A stretch of DNA of 14,606 bases, taken from assembly GCA_041946755.1 (NCBI GenBank), contig JBHGBB010000085.1, forward strand, positions 1-14,606. Direction: 5' to 3'. Below, one piece after another: positions 1 to 6,919 of this stretch. Made by a program: the position numbers and the translations under genes. The stretch is from JBHGBB01 sp041946755. Its GTDB lineage: Bacteria; UBP4; UBA4092; JAOAEQ01. The notes beneath the pieces were generated by a model. That model was not told where the DNA came from. It saw nothing but the letters and a program-made list of their open reading frames with translations, and searched no databases. The number at the start of each line of letters is the position of its first letter. Positions within the stretch are counted from its first letter, which is position 1.

Positions 1-697
1 TCATTGCAGCGGTTAACGCCAGCATGGTTAGATATTCCGCATGCCGGTCTCGTTGAATAATTTGGGTCGCTACTTCTGCTGGTTTCAACCTCAACTCTTT
101 ACAAACATATTCTTCAATAAAGGTTGGTAGATGCGCATAGGTACCTACCGCACCGGAGATTTTACCGTAACTGATAATCTCTTTCGCCTGTTCCATCCGC
201 GCGATATTCCGTTTCGTTTCCATCAGCCATAAGGCAAATTTTAAACCCAAGGTTATCGGTTCGGCATGGACTCCATGGGTTCTCCCGATCATAATCGTAT
301 CTTTATATTCTTTAGCTTTCTTAATCAGGACGTTTTCTAATTTATGGAGTTCGATAAGTATCAGGTCAGCTGCCTGTCGCATCCTGACTGCTAATGAGGT
401 ATCCAGCAAATCCGAAGAGGTCATCCCAAGATGGATAAATCGACCGGAAGGCCCGACATTTTCCGCTACTGCACTGACAAAAGCTATCACATCATGTTTA
501 ACCTTCAATTCAATTTCATTTATCCGGTTGATATCGAACTTGGATTTCTTGATAATATTCTGTAAATCCGGTTTGGGAATTTCCCCTAATTTCGCCCAGG
601 CTTTACAGACCAATATTTCGATCTCTAAATAACTCTGGAACTTATTCTGGTCGCTCCATAATTCCTGCATTGGAGGTAAGGTATATCGTTCAATCAT
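1..697 (-). CDS. purB: Adenylosuccinate lyase, N-terminal part (cut by window edge)
   Basis: PurB belongs to the fumarase/aspartase superfamily and acts twice in purine synthesis in the cytoplasm, releasing fumarate from SAICAR and from adenylosuccinate. About 232 residues are visible and the C-terminus lies beyond base 1. The start MIERYTLPPMQELW is typical of the family. Further in are HLGMTSSDLLDTSL, the active-site segment IGRTHGVHAEP with its catalytic-type histidines, SGAVGTYAHL, and QIIQRDRHAEYL near the edge. The superfamily signature GSSxMPxKxN would lie past the edge. The start is the ATG at 695-697, and I see no Shine-Dalgarno site before it. Its upstream spacer holds a 4+4 heptad hairpin starting 13 nt before the ATG. 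The metal-transport genes upstream have no obvious link to purine synthesis. The family call is firm. Confidence 0.95.
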   Translation of the reverse strand, partial: MIERYTLPPMQELWSDQNKFQSYLEIEILVCKAWAKLGEIPKPDLQNIIKKSKFDINRINEIELKVKHDVIAFVSAVAENVGPSGRFIHLGMTSSDLLDTSLAVRMRQAADLILIELHKLENVLIKKAKEYKDTIMIGRTHGVHAEPITLGLKFALWLMETKRNIARMEQAKEIISYGKISGAVGTYAHLPTFIEEYVCKELRLKPAEVATQIIQRDRHAEYLTMLALTAAM

Positions 698-710
698 ATT
701 AAAAAGAATG

Positions 711-779
711 ATTACAGCGATTAAAAAATCGATTACAGAGATTAGATCGCCATAATCGCAGTTTATAAATCGCAGTAAT
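711..779. repeat. Heptad-array hairpin E1 (GATTACA/ATTACAG class)
   Basis: The left arm (711-738) reads as four 7-mers beginning ATTACAG CGATTAA. The right arm (752-779), reverse-complemented, begins ATTACTG CGATTTA. The loop is 13 nt (739-751). The first three heptads of the two arms correspond, and the fourth is degenerate. GATTACAG(C/A)GATTA also recurs directly 21 nt (three heptads) apart, at 710 and 731. The element starts 13 nt upstream of the purB ATG and lies 48 nt beyond the NRAMP stop codon. This is the most degraded of the six elements in the window. It could also act as a hairpin in the NRAMP-purB transcript, but it has no U-tract and is not a classic terminator. Confidence 0.6.
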
Positions 780-827
780 TAGTTTATTTTAATGCAATTA
801 TACCATAAAAGCTTGAGCTTAATAACT

Positions 828-2072
828 TTACAAAAATTGCATGATCGTTGCTATAGCAAGAATAATCGTTAATACAATCATAACGATGGTAGTTATCCAA
901 GAAATAAGATTGAATATCTTCCCATTAACATATTTACCCATTAAACCCTGATTATTAATCAAGAGCAGCATATAGATTAAAATGAACGGTAGCAATACCC
1001 CATTAACCACCTGAGATAAAACCATGATTAATATTAACGGTACGTTTGGAATCAGGATAATTCCCGCACCTAAAATGATTAACGCGGTATATAAGCCAAA
1101 GAATTTCGGCGCTTCCCGGAACCGTTTGTTCACTCCGGACTCCCAACCCATCCCTTCACAAATCGAATATGCGGTTGATAAGGGTAATACCGATGCGGCA
1201 AATACCGAAGCGTTTAGTAATCCGAACGCAAATAGCCAGGAACAATATTTACCGGCTAACGGCGCTAACGCTACTGCGGCATCTTTAGCTGTTTCGATAT
1301 TAATCCCATGCACGAATAAAGTCGCTGCACAGGAGATAACGATAAATCCGGCAACTATTCCGGCGCTAATACAGCCACCGATAACATCCCATTTGGTATA
1401 GTTATATCGTTCGACTTTAATTCCTTTCTCGACCACCGAGGCTTGGATATAGAACTGCATCCAGGGCGCGATCGTGGTACCTACTACGCCAATCAGCATA
1501 TATAAATATTTCGAATCGAGGTGAAATGAAGGGGTAACTGACTGCATCAGCACATGTCCCCAAGGCGGCCGGGCCATAATCCCGGAAATAATATACGCTA
1601 CATAAAAAATACATGCCGTTAAAAAAACTCGTTCTACCGTTGAATAGGTTCCCTTAACAATCAACCACCAAACAAAAATCGCTACGATCGGGACTGAAAT
1701 ATATTTACTGACCCCGAATATTTCCAGACTGGCAGCAACTCCGGCAAATTCCGCTACAATATTCCCGAAATTAGTGATTAAGAGCGCAAACATTACCCAG
1801 AAGGTGGTTTTTAATCCGAAGTTTTCTCGAATCAAATCTGCTAATCCTTTACCGGTAACTACACCCATTCGGGTCGACATCTCTTGCACTACTACCAATG
1901 CAATGATTACCGGAATAATAATCCACATCAGCGAATACCCGAAATGCGCGCCGCATACCGAATAGGTGGCTATACCACCGGCATCGTTATCGACATTAGC
2001 CGTGATAATTCCCGGTCCTACCAACATCAGGAAAATTAATAATCGCTGTCGCTGCCGTTTTAAAGATTGCAT
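828..2072 (-). CDS. NRAMP/SLC11-family divalent metal transporter with altered metal-site motifs
   Basis: This 414-residue multi-helix membrane protein imports divalent metal, probably with proton coupling. Family features include GPGIITANVDNDAGG in TM1 (19-33), VVTGKGLADLI (71-81), the TM6 segment GTTIAPWMQFYIQAS (198-212), and SQVVNGVLLPF near TM10 (353-363). The canonical TM1 motif DPGN aligns with D30-A-G-G: the aspartate is kept but the asparagine is lost. In TM6 the usual Met-Pro is Ala202-Pro203, so the soft sulfur ligand that favours Mn/Fe over Mg/Ca is missing. This resembles the NRAMP-related magnesium transporter (NRMT) branch, but that assignment is inferred. Upstream lies an MgtE_N-CBS protein whose family senses Mg, separated by heptad element E2, which ends 10 nt before this ATG. 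No Shine-Dalgarno site is visible. Ordinary Mn/Fe transport is the alternative. Confidence 0.88.
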   Translation of the reverse strand: MQSLKRQRQRLLIFLMLVGPGIITANVDNDAGGIATYSVCGAHFGYSLMWIIIPVIIALVVVQEMSTRMGVVTGKGLADLIRENFGLKTTFWVMFALLITNFGNIVAEFAGVAASLEIFGVSKYISVPIVAIFVWWLIVKGTYSTVERVFLTACIFYVAYIISGIMARPPWGHVLMQSVTPSFHLDSKYLYMLIGVVGTTIAPWMQFYIQASVVEKGIKVERYNYTKWDVIGGCISAGIVAGFIVISCAATLFVHGINIETAKDAAVALAPLAGKYCSWLFAFGLLNASVFAASVLPLSTAYSICEGMGWESGVNKRFREAPKFFGLYTALIILGAGIILIPNVPLILIMVLSQVVNGVLLPFILIYMLLLINNQGLMGKYVNGKIFNLISWITTIVMIVLTIILAIATIMQFL

Positions 2073-2082
2073 ATATAATCAA

Positions 2083-2592
2083 TTAAGAGTTAAGAGTTAA
2101 AAATTAAGAATTAAATACTTTTTCCCTTAACATTTTGTTCGACATTCAATACAGATTCGTAAGTTATTTCTTTTCATTATGCTTTGAAGTTATGAGAATT
2201 GAAGATATAATTTTAATTAATTGATCGGTTTCATCTACCAAATCAGTTAACCGAGTTATAGGGATAATTTTCGCTTCTTTAATGATTCTTAGCCAATATG
2301 CTGTTTCCCGGGCTTCTTTATATGCTACCGACATTTTCGCAATAAAATCCGCTTTACTCTGCCCCCTTGCGCTTCATGAATATTCGCACCAATAGATGTA
2401 CCGGGCCGCACTACCTGTTTCCCCAAAATCCTACCTACACTGTCTTTCTCCAATACTCGATATAGCTTGATGATTCGCAGCGAATACGCTACAGTTCTCT
2501 CAACAATACCTGATTTATTATTTTCATTTCCCATTATAGTAGATTATGTTCTTTTGCTTTTTGTTTTTAAACTCTTAACTCTTAATTCTTAA
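2083..2592. mobile_element. Heptad-array element E2 carrying a four-helix-bundle gene (TTAAGAG class)
   Basis: The left arm (2083-2110) is four 7-mers of the form TTAANNN: TTAAGAG twice, TTAAAAA, TTAAGAA. A fifth, TTAAATA, runs to 2117. The right arm (2565-2592) has the inverse: TTTTAAA, CTCTTAA twice, TTCTTAA. Outside both arms the sequence matches inward as CAATTAAGA, so the ends may be 2080 and 2595. The 454-nt interior contains only the IVP-like gene. The element fills the space between the MgtE_N-CBS stop codon (7 nt away) and the NRAMP ATG (10 nt away). I see no clear target duplication and no transposase. It has the same 4+4 heptad layout as five gene-less hairpins in this window, hence the proposal that it is the gene-bearing form of a mobile family. 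That is inference. Confidence 0.6.
2164..2534 (-). pseudogene. Four-helix-bundle protein (IVP / S23-intervening-sequence type, Avd-like), frameshifted
   Basis: The first frame (ATG at 2532-2534) gives IVERTVAYSLRIIKLY and the family hallmark RPGTSIGANIHEAQGG, then loses the family pattern and stops early at 2325. The next frame continues with QSKADFIAKMSVAYKEAR, then ETAYWLRIIKEAKI, to a TAA at 2164-2166. Joined, they make about 123 residues, the normal family length. The junction lies at a run of five C on the plus strand (2362-2366), and one extra base there restores the frame. The homologous proteins encoded in 23S rRNA intervening sequences, and the Avd proteins of diversity-generating retroelements, are small helical bundles that bind nucleic acid. 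Here the gene sits alone inside inverted heptad arrays. The frameshift could be real decay, a homopolymer sequencing error, or slippage. The family call is strong; the function is unknown. Confidence 0.88.
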
Positions 2593-2599
2593 TTGAAAA

Positions 2600-3937
2600 T
2601 TAAGTTAATTTTCTGATAATTTTTGACTTCCAGGCACTGGTAACCACATGATCCAGCACATCATCTACGGTAATAACTCCTTGTATCCGATTCTGGTCAT
2701 CGACTACCGGTACTGCTAACAGATTATACTTTTCATTTAAATCGGCTATTTTCTCCGCATGGTCTTCTAATTTAACGGCAATCGGATTTGAGATCATAAT
2801 TTGGCTAATCGGAGTTTGCGGATCGGCTACTACCAGATGCCGCAAGGTTAATACGCCAATGAGTTTTTTATCATTATCGACTACATAGAGATAATATATC
2901 GAGGTTGCTGAGGGTACGTTCTTTCGTAAATACTGTAATACTTGATCTACGGTCATATCCTGATTTAAGGTGGTAACCTGCGTAGTCATCATCCCACCCG
3001 CACTATCCGGTTCATATTCCAATAGCTGGCTGAGTTCTTGCGCATCCTGTTTATCCATTTTATTTAATATTTCCCGGCTCTGCTCTTCCGATAAGGTATT
3101 CAACAAATCCGCGGCCTCATCCGGTGGCATCGATTCCACAATATCCAGCGCTTTCTCTTTATCAACCGATTCCAATAACGCTGGCTGAAGACTGGGATCG
3201 ATTTCTGCTAACGCATCCGAAGCAGTCTCCGCATCTAAGGTACTGAACAACGCTGCCCGCTCCCGATAGTCCAAATCTTCTAAAATCTCAGCTAAATCTG
3301 CCGGATGCAGTTTCGCTAGTTGCTTCTGGTCGACATTCAACTGCAACCGATGCGGTCGAATCGCTTCATCGCCGCCTTTCGGCGCTGAAAGGGTGAGGAG
3401 TTGAACCACCTTCCAAGTAATAAAATGGTCTTGTTTAAGATATTTCGATTTCGGATTTAGTACACGAACCAAGGCATCAATCCAAGATTCCCAGCCCATG
3501 CGGCGAACGATGCCCCGCATCCCGATATCAGCATGCGCTAACCTTAACTGACCTTCTGCAGATAAAAGATGCAAGTCATTTACCCGAACCACTTTTCCCC
3601 CATGGGTATCGATGATCTGTTGGTCGAGAACCTCTTTCCGTAAAAAGATTTCATTTTCCGCTTTCCGATGCGAAAAGATTAACAACTGCTTCTGGGTGAT
3701 ATGGAATTCATTCGCTGCGGTCATTTCGATATTTTCCCAAGGACAGATGAATAAAGCTGGCGCTATCCATCCCGCTGAGAAGATCATTGCGGTTATCGGT
3801 GGATATTTCTCCCCGGACCGAGCCACAAAATCATATACCCGGCCGACGATTTTTCCGTCCGGATTATAGACCGGTTTCCCTTGTAGTTGCGAGAAGAAAA
3901 GAAATCGGAATAACTCTTTTTCTTTCTGATTGGTCAT
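2600..3937 (-). CDS. Soluble PRC-barrel / MgtE_N / CBS-pair protein, probable Mg-sensing regulator
   Basis: The protein has 445 residues and no membrane segment. Residues about 15-90 look like a PRC barrel (LQGKPVYNPDGKIVGRVYDF), with a weaker second PRC-like stretch at about 100-180. Residues 205-305 are an MgtE N-terminal helical repeat domain (LHPADLAEILEDLDYRERA, MPPDEAADLL). It continues through the MgtE-type linker YEPDSAGGMMT into two CBS domains (about 315-375 and 377-440). In MgtE channels these cytoplasmic domains bind Mg2+ and gate a C-terminal five-helix pore, which is absent here: the protein ends after the second CBS domain. It precedes the NRAMP-type transporter in the same direction, so it may gate or sense metal for it (inference). 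It starts at ATG 3935-3937 with no evident ribosome-binding site. Confidence 0.88.
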   Translation of the reverse strand: MTNQKEKELFRFLFFSQLQGKPVYNPDGKIVGRVYDFVARSGEKYPPITAMIFSAGWIAPALFICPWENIEMTAANEFHITQKQLLIFSHRKAENEIFLRKEVLDQQIIDTHGGKVVRVNDLHLLSAEGQLRLAHADIGMRGIVRRMGWESWIDALVRVLNPKSKYLKQDHFITWKVVQLLTLSAPKGGDEAIRPHRLQLNVDQKQLAKLHPADLAEILEDLDYRERAALFSTLDAETASDALAEIDPSLQPALLESVDKEKALDIVESMPPDEAADLLNTLSEEQSREILNKMDKQDAQELSQLLEYEPDSAGGMMTTQVTTLNQDMTVDQVLQYLRKNVPSATSIYYLYVVDNDKKLIGVLTLRHLVVADPQTPISQIMISNPIAVKLEDHAEKIADLNEKYNLLAVPVVDDQNRIQGVITVDDVLDHVVTSAWKSKIIRKLT

Positions 3938-3981
3938 AATCGATGACGATATATTGAATCTATTAACAATCGTAAAAGTAG

Positions 3982-4440
3982 CTACTGTATTTCTGTTTCC
4001 AATTTATTCAGATGCGATTGCTCTTGCTGGGCTAAATATATAAATACCTGTTTCGCACTATGGATTTTCGTTCTCTGCGCCAAGAGTTGGTAAAATGTCG
4101 CAGAGGCTTTCTCTTTCATTCGTGCAAGTTCGATAATTTCCTTTTCCGATTCAGAGCTGGTTATTTTCCGATGTAATAGTTCAAAATCAATCGCTAAGTC
4201 CGGCGGTTTGACTGGCATATCGCCTTCTATTATTTGATGTAAATCATTGGAAAGAAACTGTTCTAGTTGCTGTTTATGCCGCTGCTCTTCTTCGGCAAAT
4301 GAAAGTAATAGCGTTCTGCTCGATTCTTTTTTCACCTGTTCTGCTGCCCGTTGATAAAAAGATACCGATTCCTGTTCAAAGGTAATCGCCTGTTTTATCA
4401 AGGTATGAACAATAAATTGTTGAATTGGATGTTTATCCAT
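3982..4440 (-). CDS. Ferritin-like (rubrerythrin-type) diiron-domain protein
   Basis: This 152-residue all-helical protein shows the two-fold ferritin-like pattern. Helix 1 has E22/E24 and Y29 (QESVSFYQRAAE). Helix 2 has E52-x2-H55 (AEEEQRH). Helix 3 has E110 and Y117 (KEKASATFYQLLA). Helix 4 has E140-x2-H143 (QQEQSH). These are the expected ligands for a carboxylate-bridged diiron site. There is no C-terminal rubredoxin domain, so it is not a classical rubrerythrin. Such stand-alone proteins (COG1633-like) are linked to iron handling or peroxide defence in anaerobes; the exact reaction cannot be read from sequence. It lies between the GDT1-type transporter and the MgtE_N-CBS protein. Its leader ends in TGATTTATATG, and heptad hairpin E3 starts 9 nt upstream of the start. 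Confidence 0.85.
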   Translation of the reverse strand: MDKHPIQQFIVHTLIKQAITFEQESVSFYQRAAEQVKKESSRTLLLSFAEEEQRHKQQLEQFLSNDLHQIIEGDMPVKPPDLAIDFELLHRKITSSESEKEIIELARMKEKASATFYQLLAQRTKIHSAKQVFIYLAQQEQSHLNKLETEIQ

Positions 4441-4449
4441 ATAAATCAG

Positions 4450-4508
4450 TTAAGAGATAGAGTTAAGAGGTTTGAGGATTCCTCTATCTCTATTCTCGAA
4501 TCTCTATG
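4450..4508. repeat. Heptad-array hairpin E3 (TTAAGAG class)
   Basis: The left arm (4450-4476) contains four GAG-ending units (TTAAGAG, a 6-nt ATAGAG, TTAAGAG, GTTTGAG). The loop is 5 nt (4477-4481). The right arm (4482-4508) has four CTC-starting units. AGAGATAGAG at 4453-4462 has an exact inverse copy at 4482-4491, giving a second possible register. The element fills the gap between the GDT1 stop codon (6 nt away) and the ferritin-like ATG (9 nt away). Its TTAAGAG units are the same as in the gene-bearing element at 2083-2592. Confidence 0.65.
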
Positions 4509-4514
4509 CTGTTT

Positions 4515-4784
4515 CTATTTCCCTACGAGCATCATGATCCCGAACCCGATAAACGCAAATCCTGCAAGATATTTGATAATATGCAATGGAATTATCCGAG
4601 TTATCATATCGCCGAAAAAGACACCAATAAAGGTGGTCAATAAGAGTGCACTTCCGCATCCTAAAAAGATGACCAACGGCGATTTCGACTCCGCTGCCAA
4701 AGTGAATGTGGCTAATTGCGTCTTGTCTCCCAATTCGGCAATAAATATCATAATGAACGAACTTATGAGTAGCTTCCAATTCAT
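4515..4784 (-). CDS. Half-size GDT1/TMEM165 (UPF0016) cation transporter
   Basis: This 89-residue protein has three predicted membrane helices. The family signature E-x-G-D-K-T-Q-L lies in helix 1 (AELGDKTQLATF, 16-27) and an FFGD motif sits at about 56-59. Full-length members have two inverted copies of this unit and move Mn2+ or Ca2+ out of the cytosol. This gene holds only one copy, so a homodimer or a partner half would be needed, as in other single-domain prokaryotic members. A second half is not in the window. Start choice is firm: the ATG at 4782-4784 follows AAGGAG by 5 nt, one of the few real Shine-Dalgarno sites here. A competing ORF in another frame (4504-4779) lacks both the motif and hydrophobic helices. 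Genes downstream encode other metal-handling proteins. Confidence 0.9.
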   Translation of the reverse strand: MNWKLLISSFIMIFIAELGDKTQLATFTLAAESKSPLVIFLGCGSALLLTTFIGVFFGDMITRIIPLHIIKYLAGFAFIGFGIMMLVGK

Positions 4785-4789
4785 AGATT

Positions 4790-4795
4790 CTCCTT
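4790..4795 (-). promoter_or_regulatory. Strong Shine-Dalgarno site of the GDT1-type gene
   Basis: On the minus strand AAGGAG stands 5 nt before the ATG at 4784. It is notable because nearly all other starts in the window lack such a site. A TATAAT-like hexamer lies at 4802-4807, but it is too close to leave room for a leader and has no good -35 partner. Confidence 0.75.
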
Positions 4796-4843
4796 GAGAA
4801 TATTATAGATCAATGGTTAGATAAAGATTATCCCACAAAACGG

Positions 4844-5314
4844 TTATGTTTCCAAAGCATTAAATACTAATTCGATTACTTTGGGTATTGCCGCATTAAC
4901 TTCCGGAGTACAGGTTTCGGAAAGGGTTTCGGTATCCTGGACTTGGATCGCGAAAATGGTTATTTCAGAAGGCATCGGCATGCAAAGTTGTTTCCCTAAT
5001 TCCAGCGCGGTTGGGAAATCGATATCATGAAATGAGAATAATCGGGGAGTAGTTTTGAAACTATCGGGAGTCAGTCGGTATATTTCGCCAACCTTCCCTT
5101 GATTGGTTTTAATGGCATCAATCAGTATCACCCGGTCATATCCGACCAGTAGATCGAGCAGATTAAATCCTGCCAGCATTGCGGTTTTAACTTCTATTTC
5201 CTGGTTAGGGATATTGCTACTCTTTAATCGCTCTTCAACACCATTGGCAATATATATCCCTACTCCATCGTCACAAAGGATATCGTTACCTAAACCAAGA
5301 ACCAGAGTTTTCAT
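4844..5314 (-). CDS. [NiFe]-hydrogenase maturation endopeptidase (HycI/HybD family)
   Basis: The enzyme removes the C-terminal peptide of the hydrogenase large subunit after nickel insertion. It has 156 residues, normal for the family. The N-terminus MKTLVLGLGNDILCDDGVG matches the G-N-x-x-x-x-D-D/E-G-x-G motif. Likely nickel-sensing residues are D16, D66 (ILIDAI) and H96 (FSFHDIDFP), corresponding to Glu16, Asp62 and His93 of E. coli HybD. Its substrate is presumably the MvhA-type subunit encoded immediately upstream, which has a 27-residue C-terminal extension. An intrinsic terminator separates the two genes, so the protease may have its own promoter or depend on read-through. No clear Shine-Dalgarno site is visible. 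Confidence 0.93.
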   Translation of the reverse strand: MKTLVLGLGNDILCDDGVGIYIANGVEERLKSSNIPNQEIEVKTAMLAGFNLLDLLVGYDRVILIDAIKTNQGKVGEIYRLTPDSFKTTPRLFSFHDIDFPTALELGKQLCMPMPSEITIFAIQVQDTETLSETCTPEVNAAIPKVIELVFNALET

Positions 5315-5350
5315 AGTAGCAATAAATCATCCTACTAAATACTATACAAT

Positions 5351-5386
5351 AAAAAAAGCAAGTTATCTATTCAATAACTTGCTTTT
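5351..5386 (-). terminator. Intrinsic terminator after mvhA
   Basis: On the minus strand GCAAGTTAT (5374-5382) pairs with ATAACTTGC (5358-5366) around a 7-nt loop, followed by seven T (5351-5357). Flanking A/T bases extend the stem by four pairs. It lies between the end of the large-subunit gene and the maturation protease, so most redox-operon transcripts probably end here. Read on the plus strand, the T-tract is only four bases. Confidence 0.85.
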
Positions 5387-5413
5387 ATGATTTCATAGCA
5401 TTGCTTATGCTAA

Positions 5414-6880
5414 CTACACATTACGACTTACCGTCTTTAGCAGATTCCGGTCTTTATCGTAGATGTCGATTGCGAGCGGCATCTCCCCGGGTAAGGTATG
5501 CGTTGCGCAACTAAAACAAGGATCATACGCCCGGAATGCCATCTCGACCATATTCAATAACCCTTCACTCACCACATTGCCTGCAGTAATCAGTTTTTCA
5601 GCCGCTTGTTTTATCGAAAGCGATATTGCGGCATGATTATTCGTTGTTCCGACTAATAGATTCACTTTGGTAACGATACCATTGGCATCGGTCGCATAAT
5701 GATGATATAAGGTACCGCGTTGCGCTTCAACTACTCCTACACCTTCAGTTGGAGTTGCAGTCGGTACGGTTCGCACTTTCGGATCGGTTATTTCCGGGTC
5801 ATTAATCAGTTCCATCAATCGTTCGGCAGCATAGACCAATTCGATTAATCGCGCCCAATGCATCGCTAACACTGCATGTACCGGTTTCCCGCCAAGGGTG
5901 CTGAAATATTTCTCATATTCAGCCTGCGCAATCGGAGTCGCCATACCATCAGCAGCGTTTAAGCGTGAGAGCGGTACCGCGCGATAGATACCGTTATCTT
6001 TCCCGTACACCAATCCCTTCCATCCGATTTTCTTCAGGTAAGGGAATTTCAAATAGGTATACGGCTCGACATGTTCGGCGATATACTCCAGATATTCGGC
6101 CGCCTTAAACTTATGGAATTCTTTCCCTTCATGGTCGACTACCCGAATATCACCTTCATAGAAGTTAACTTTATTGTTTTTATCTACCAACCCCATATAG
6201 TAGGTGGGAGATTTATAAGCGTCACCAAGAATCAAATCGACATAAACTTTATTTTTCAATACTACATCATCAAACAATTTCAAAGAGAATTTGGTAAATT
6301 CCAGAATCGATTTACCCATCTCGGCGATTTTATCCCGGTCTTCTTTAGTAATCCCTTTACTAACTCCACCGGGCAGCGACCAAACCAAATGGGTTGACCG
6401 ACCGGTAATCATCTGGGAAATATCCTGTGCATATGCCCGATGTTTAATTACCGAACCACCGACTTCTAACCCTACTTTTTCGACTACTCCTAAGATATTC
6501 CGTTTTGCCGGGTCGGCATCAGGACCTAAAACGAAATCCGGACCGCCTAACGCATAGAAATGAGCGATATGACTATGAACAAAATGGGCACTATAATATA
6601 ATTCCCGGAGCTTTTTCGCAACTGACGGGATATCGACATGATATACTGCATCCACCGCTTTCCCGGAAGCCATATGATGCGCTCCGGGGCAAACTCCACA
6701 AATTCGGGTAACGATTCGCGGTAATTCTTCAACGGGCCGGCCTACGCAGAACCGTTCAAACCCGCGAAGTTCAGGAACTTGGAAATAGCAGTTTTCGACA
6801 CTCCCCTGGTCATTCAAAAAGATTTCGATTTTACCATGACCTTCCAACCTAGTAATCGGGTCTATTGATATACGTTTCAT
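5414..6880 (-). CDS. mvhA: [NiFe] hydrogenase large subunit, group 3c (MvhA/VhcA type)
   Basis: This is the catalytic subunit of a soluble, F420-non-reducing hydrogenase that splits H2 at a Ni-Fe(CN)2CO site. It has 488 residues. The four nickel-ligand cysteines are present: RICGVCPGAHH (C61, C64) near the N-terminus and DPCFSCATH (C455, C458) near the C-terminus. E13 lies in the conserved RLEGHGKIEI. A 27-residue tail after H461 is the expected maturation-protease cleavage extension, and a protease gene follows. The small subunit gene ends 39 nt upstream, and a purine-rich AAAGGA (6892-6897) 11 nt before the ATG may be its ribosome-binding site. A terminator follows downstream. Sequence style and the MvhD/Hdr neighbours support group 3c rather than F420- or NAD-reducing groups. 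Confidence 0.95.
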   Translation of the reverse strand: MKRISIDPITRLEGHGKIEIFLNDQGSVENCYFQVPELRGFERFCVGRPVEELPRIVTRICGVCPGAHHMASGKAVDAVYHVDIPSVAKKLRELYYSAHFVHSHIAHFYALGGPDFVLGPDADPAKRNILGVVEKVGLEVGGSVIKHRAYAQDISQMITGRSTHLVWSLPGGVSKGITKEDRDKIAEMGKSILEFTKFSLKLFDDVVLKNKVYVDLILGDAYKSPTYYMGLVDKNNKVNFYEGDIRVVDHEGKEFHKFKAAEYLEYIAEHVEPYTYLKFPYLKKIGWKGLVYGKDNGIYRAVPLSRLNAADGMATPIAQAEYEKYFSTLGGKPVHAVLAMHWARLIELVYAAERLMELINDPEITDPKVRTVPTATPTEGVGVVEAQRGTLYHHYATDANGIVTKVNLLVGTTNNHAAISLSIKQAAEKLITAGNVVSEGLLNMVEMAFRAYDPCFSCATHTLPGEMPLAIDIYDKDRNLLKTVSRNV

Positions 6881-6919
6881 AGTATAAAAAGTCCTTTACC
6901 TCTAACACAGGACCATAAA

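Noticed and set aside
711..779. Heptad hairpins as intrinsic terminators
   Set aside because: None is followed by a proper T-tract on the transcribed strand, and several lie inside clearly polycistronic runs.
1024..1401. Plus-strand ORF of 125 codons, and similar plus-strand ORFs at 1774, 2970, 3612, 5103, 6071, 9283, 9739 and 10751
   Set aside because: All lie opposite well-supported minus-strand genes, have no family-like motifs and read as shadow frames.
2362..2366. Programmed -1 ribosomal frameshift in the IVP-like gene
   Set aside because: The bases before the shift do not form a canonical XXXYYYZ slippery heptamer and no strong downstream structure is evident; decay or sequencing error is simpler.
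2083..2592. Conventional insertion sequence
   Set aside because: The interior has no transposase and I see no convincing target-site duplication; the only gene is the IVP-like bundle protein.
4504..4779. 91-codon minus-strand ORF overlapping the GDT1-type gene
   Set aside because: It lacks the ExGDKTQ motif and membrane helices and has no start signal; the 4515-4784 frame has all three.
4802..4807. TATAAT-like -10 box before the GDT1-type gene
   Set aside because: A start of transcription there would fall on the Shine-Dalgarno site, and no good -35 hexamer is at the right distance.
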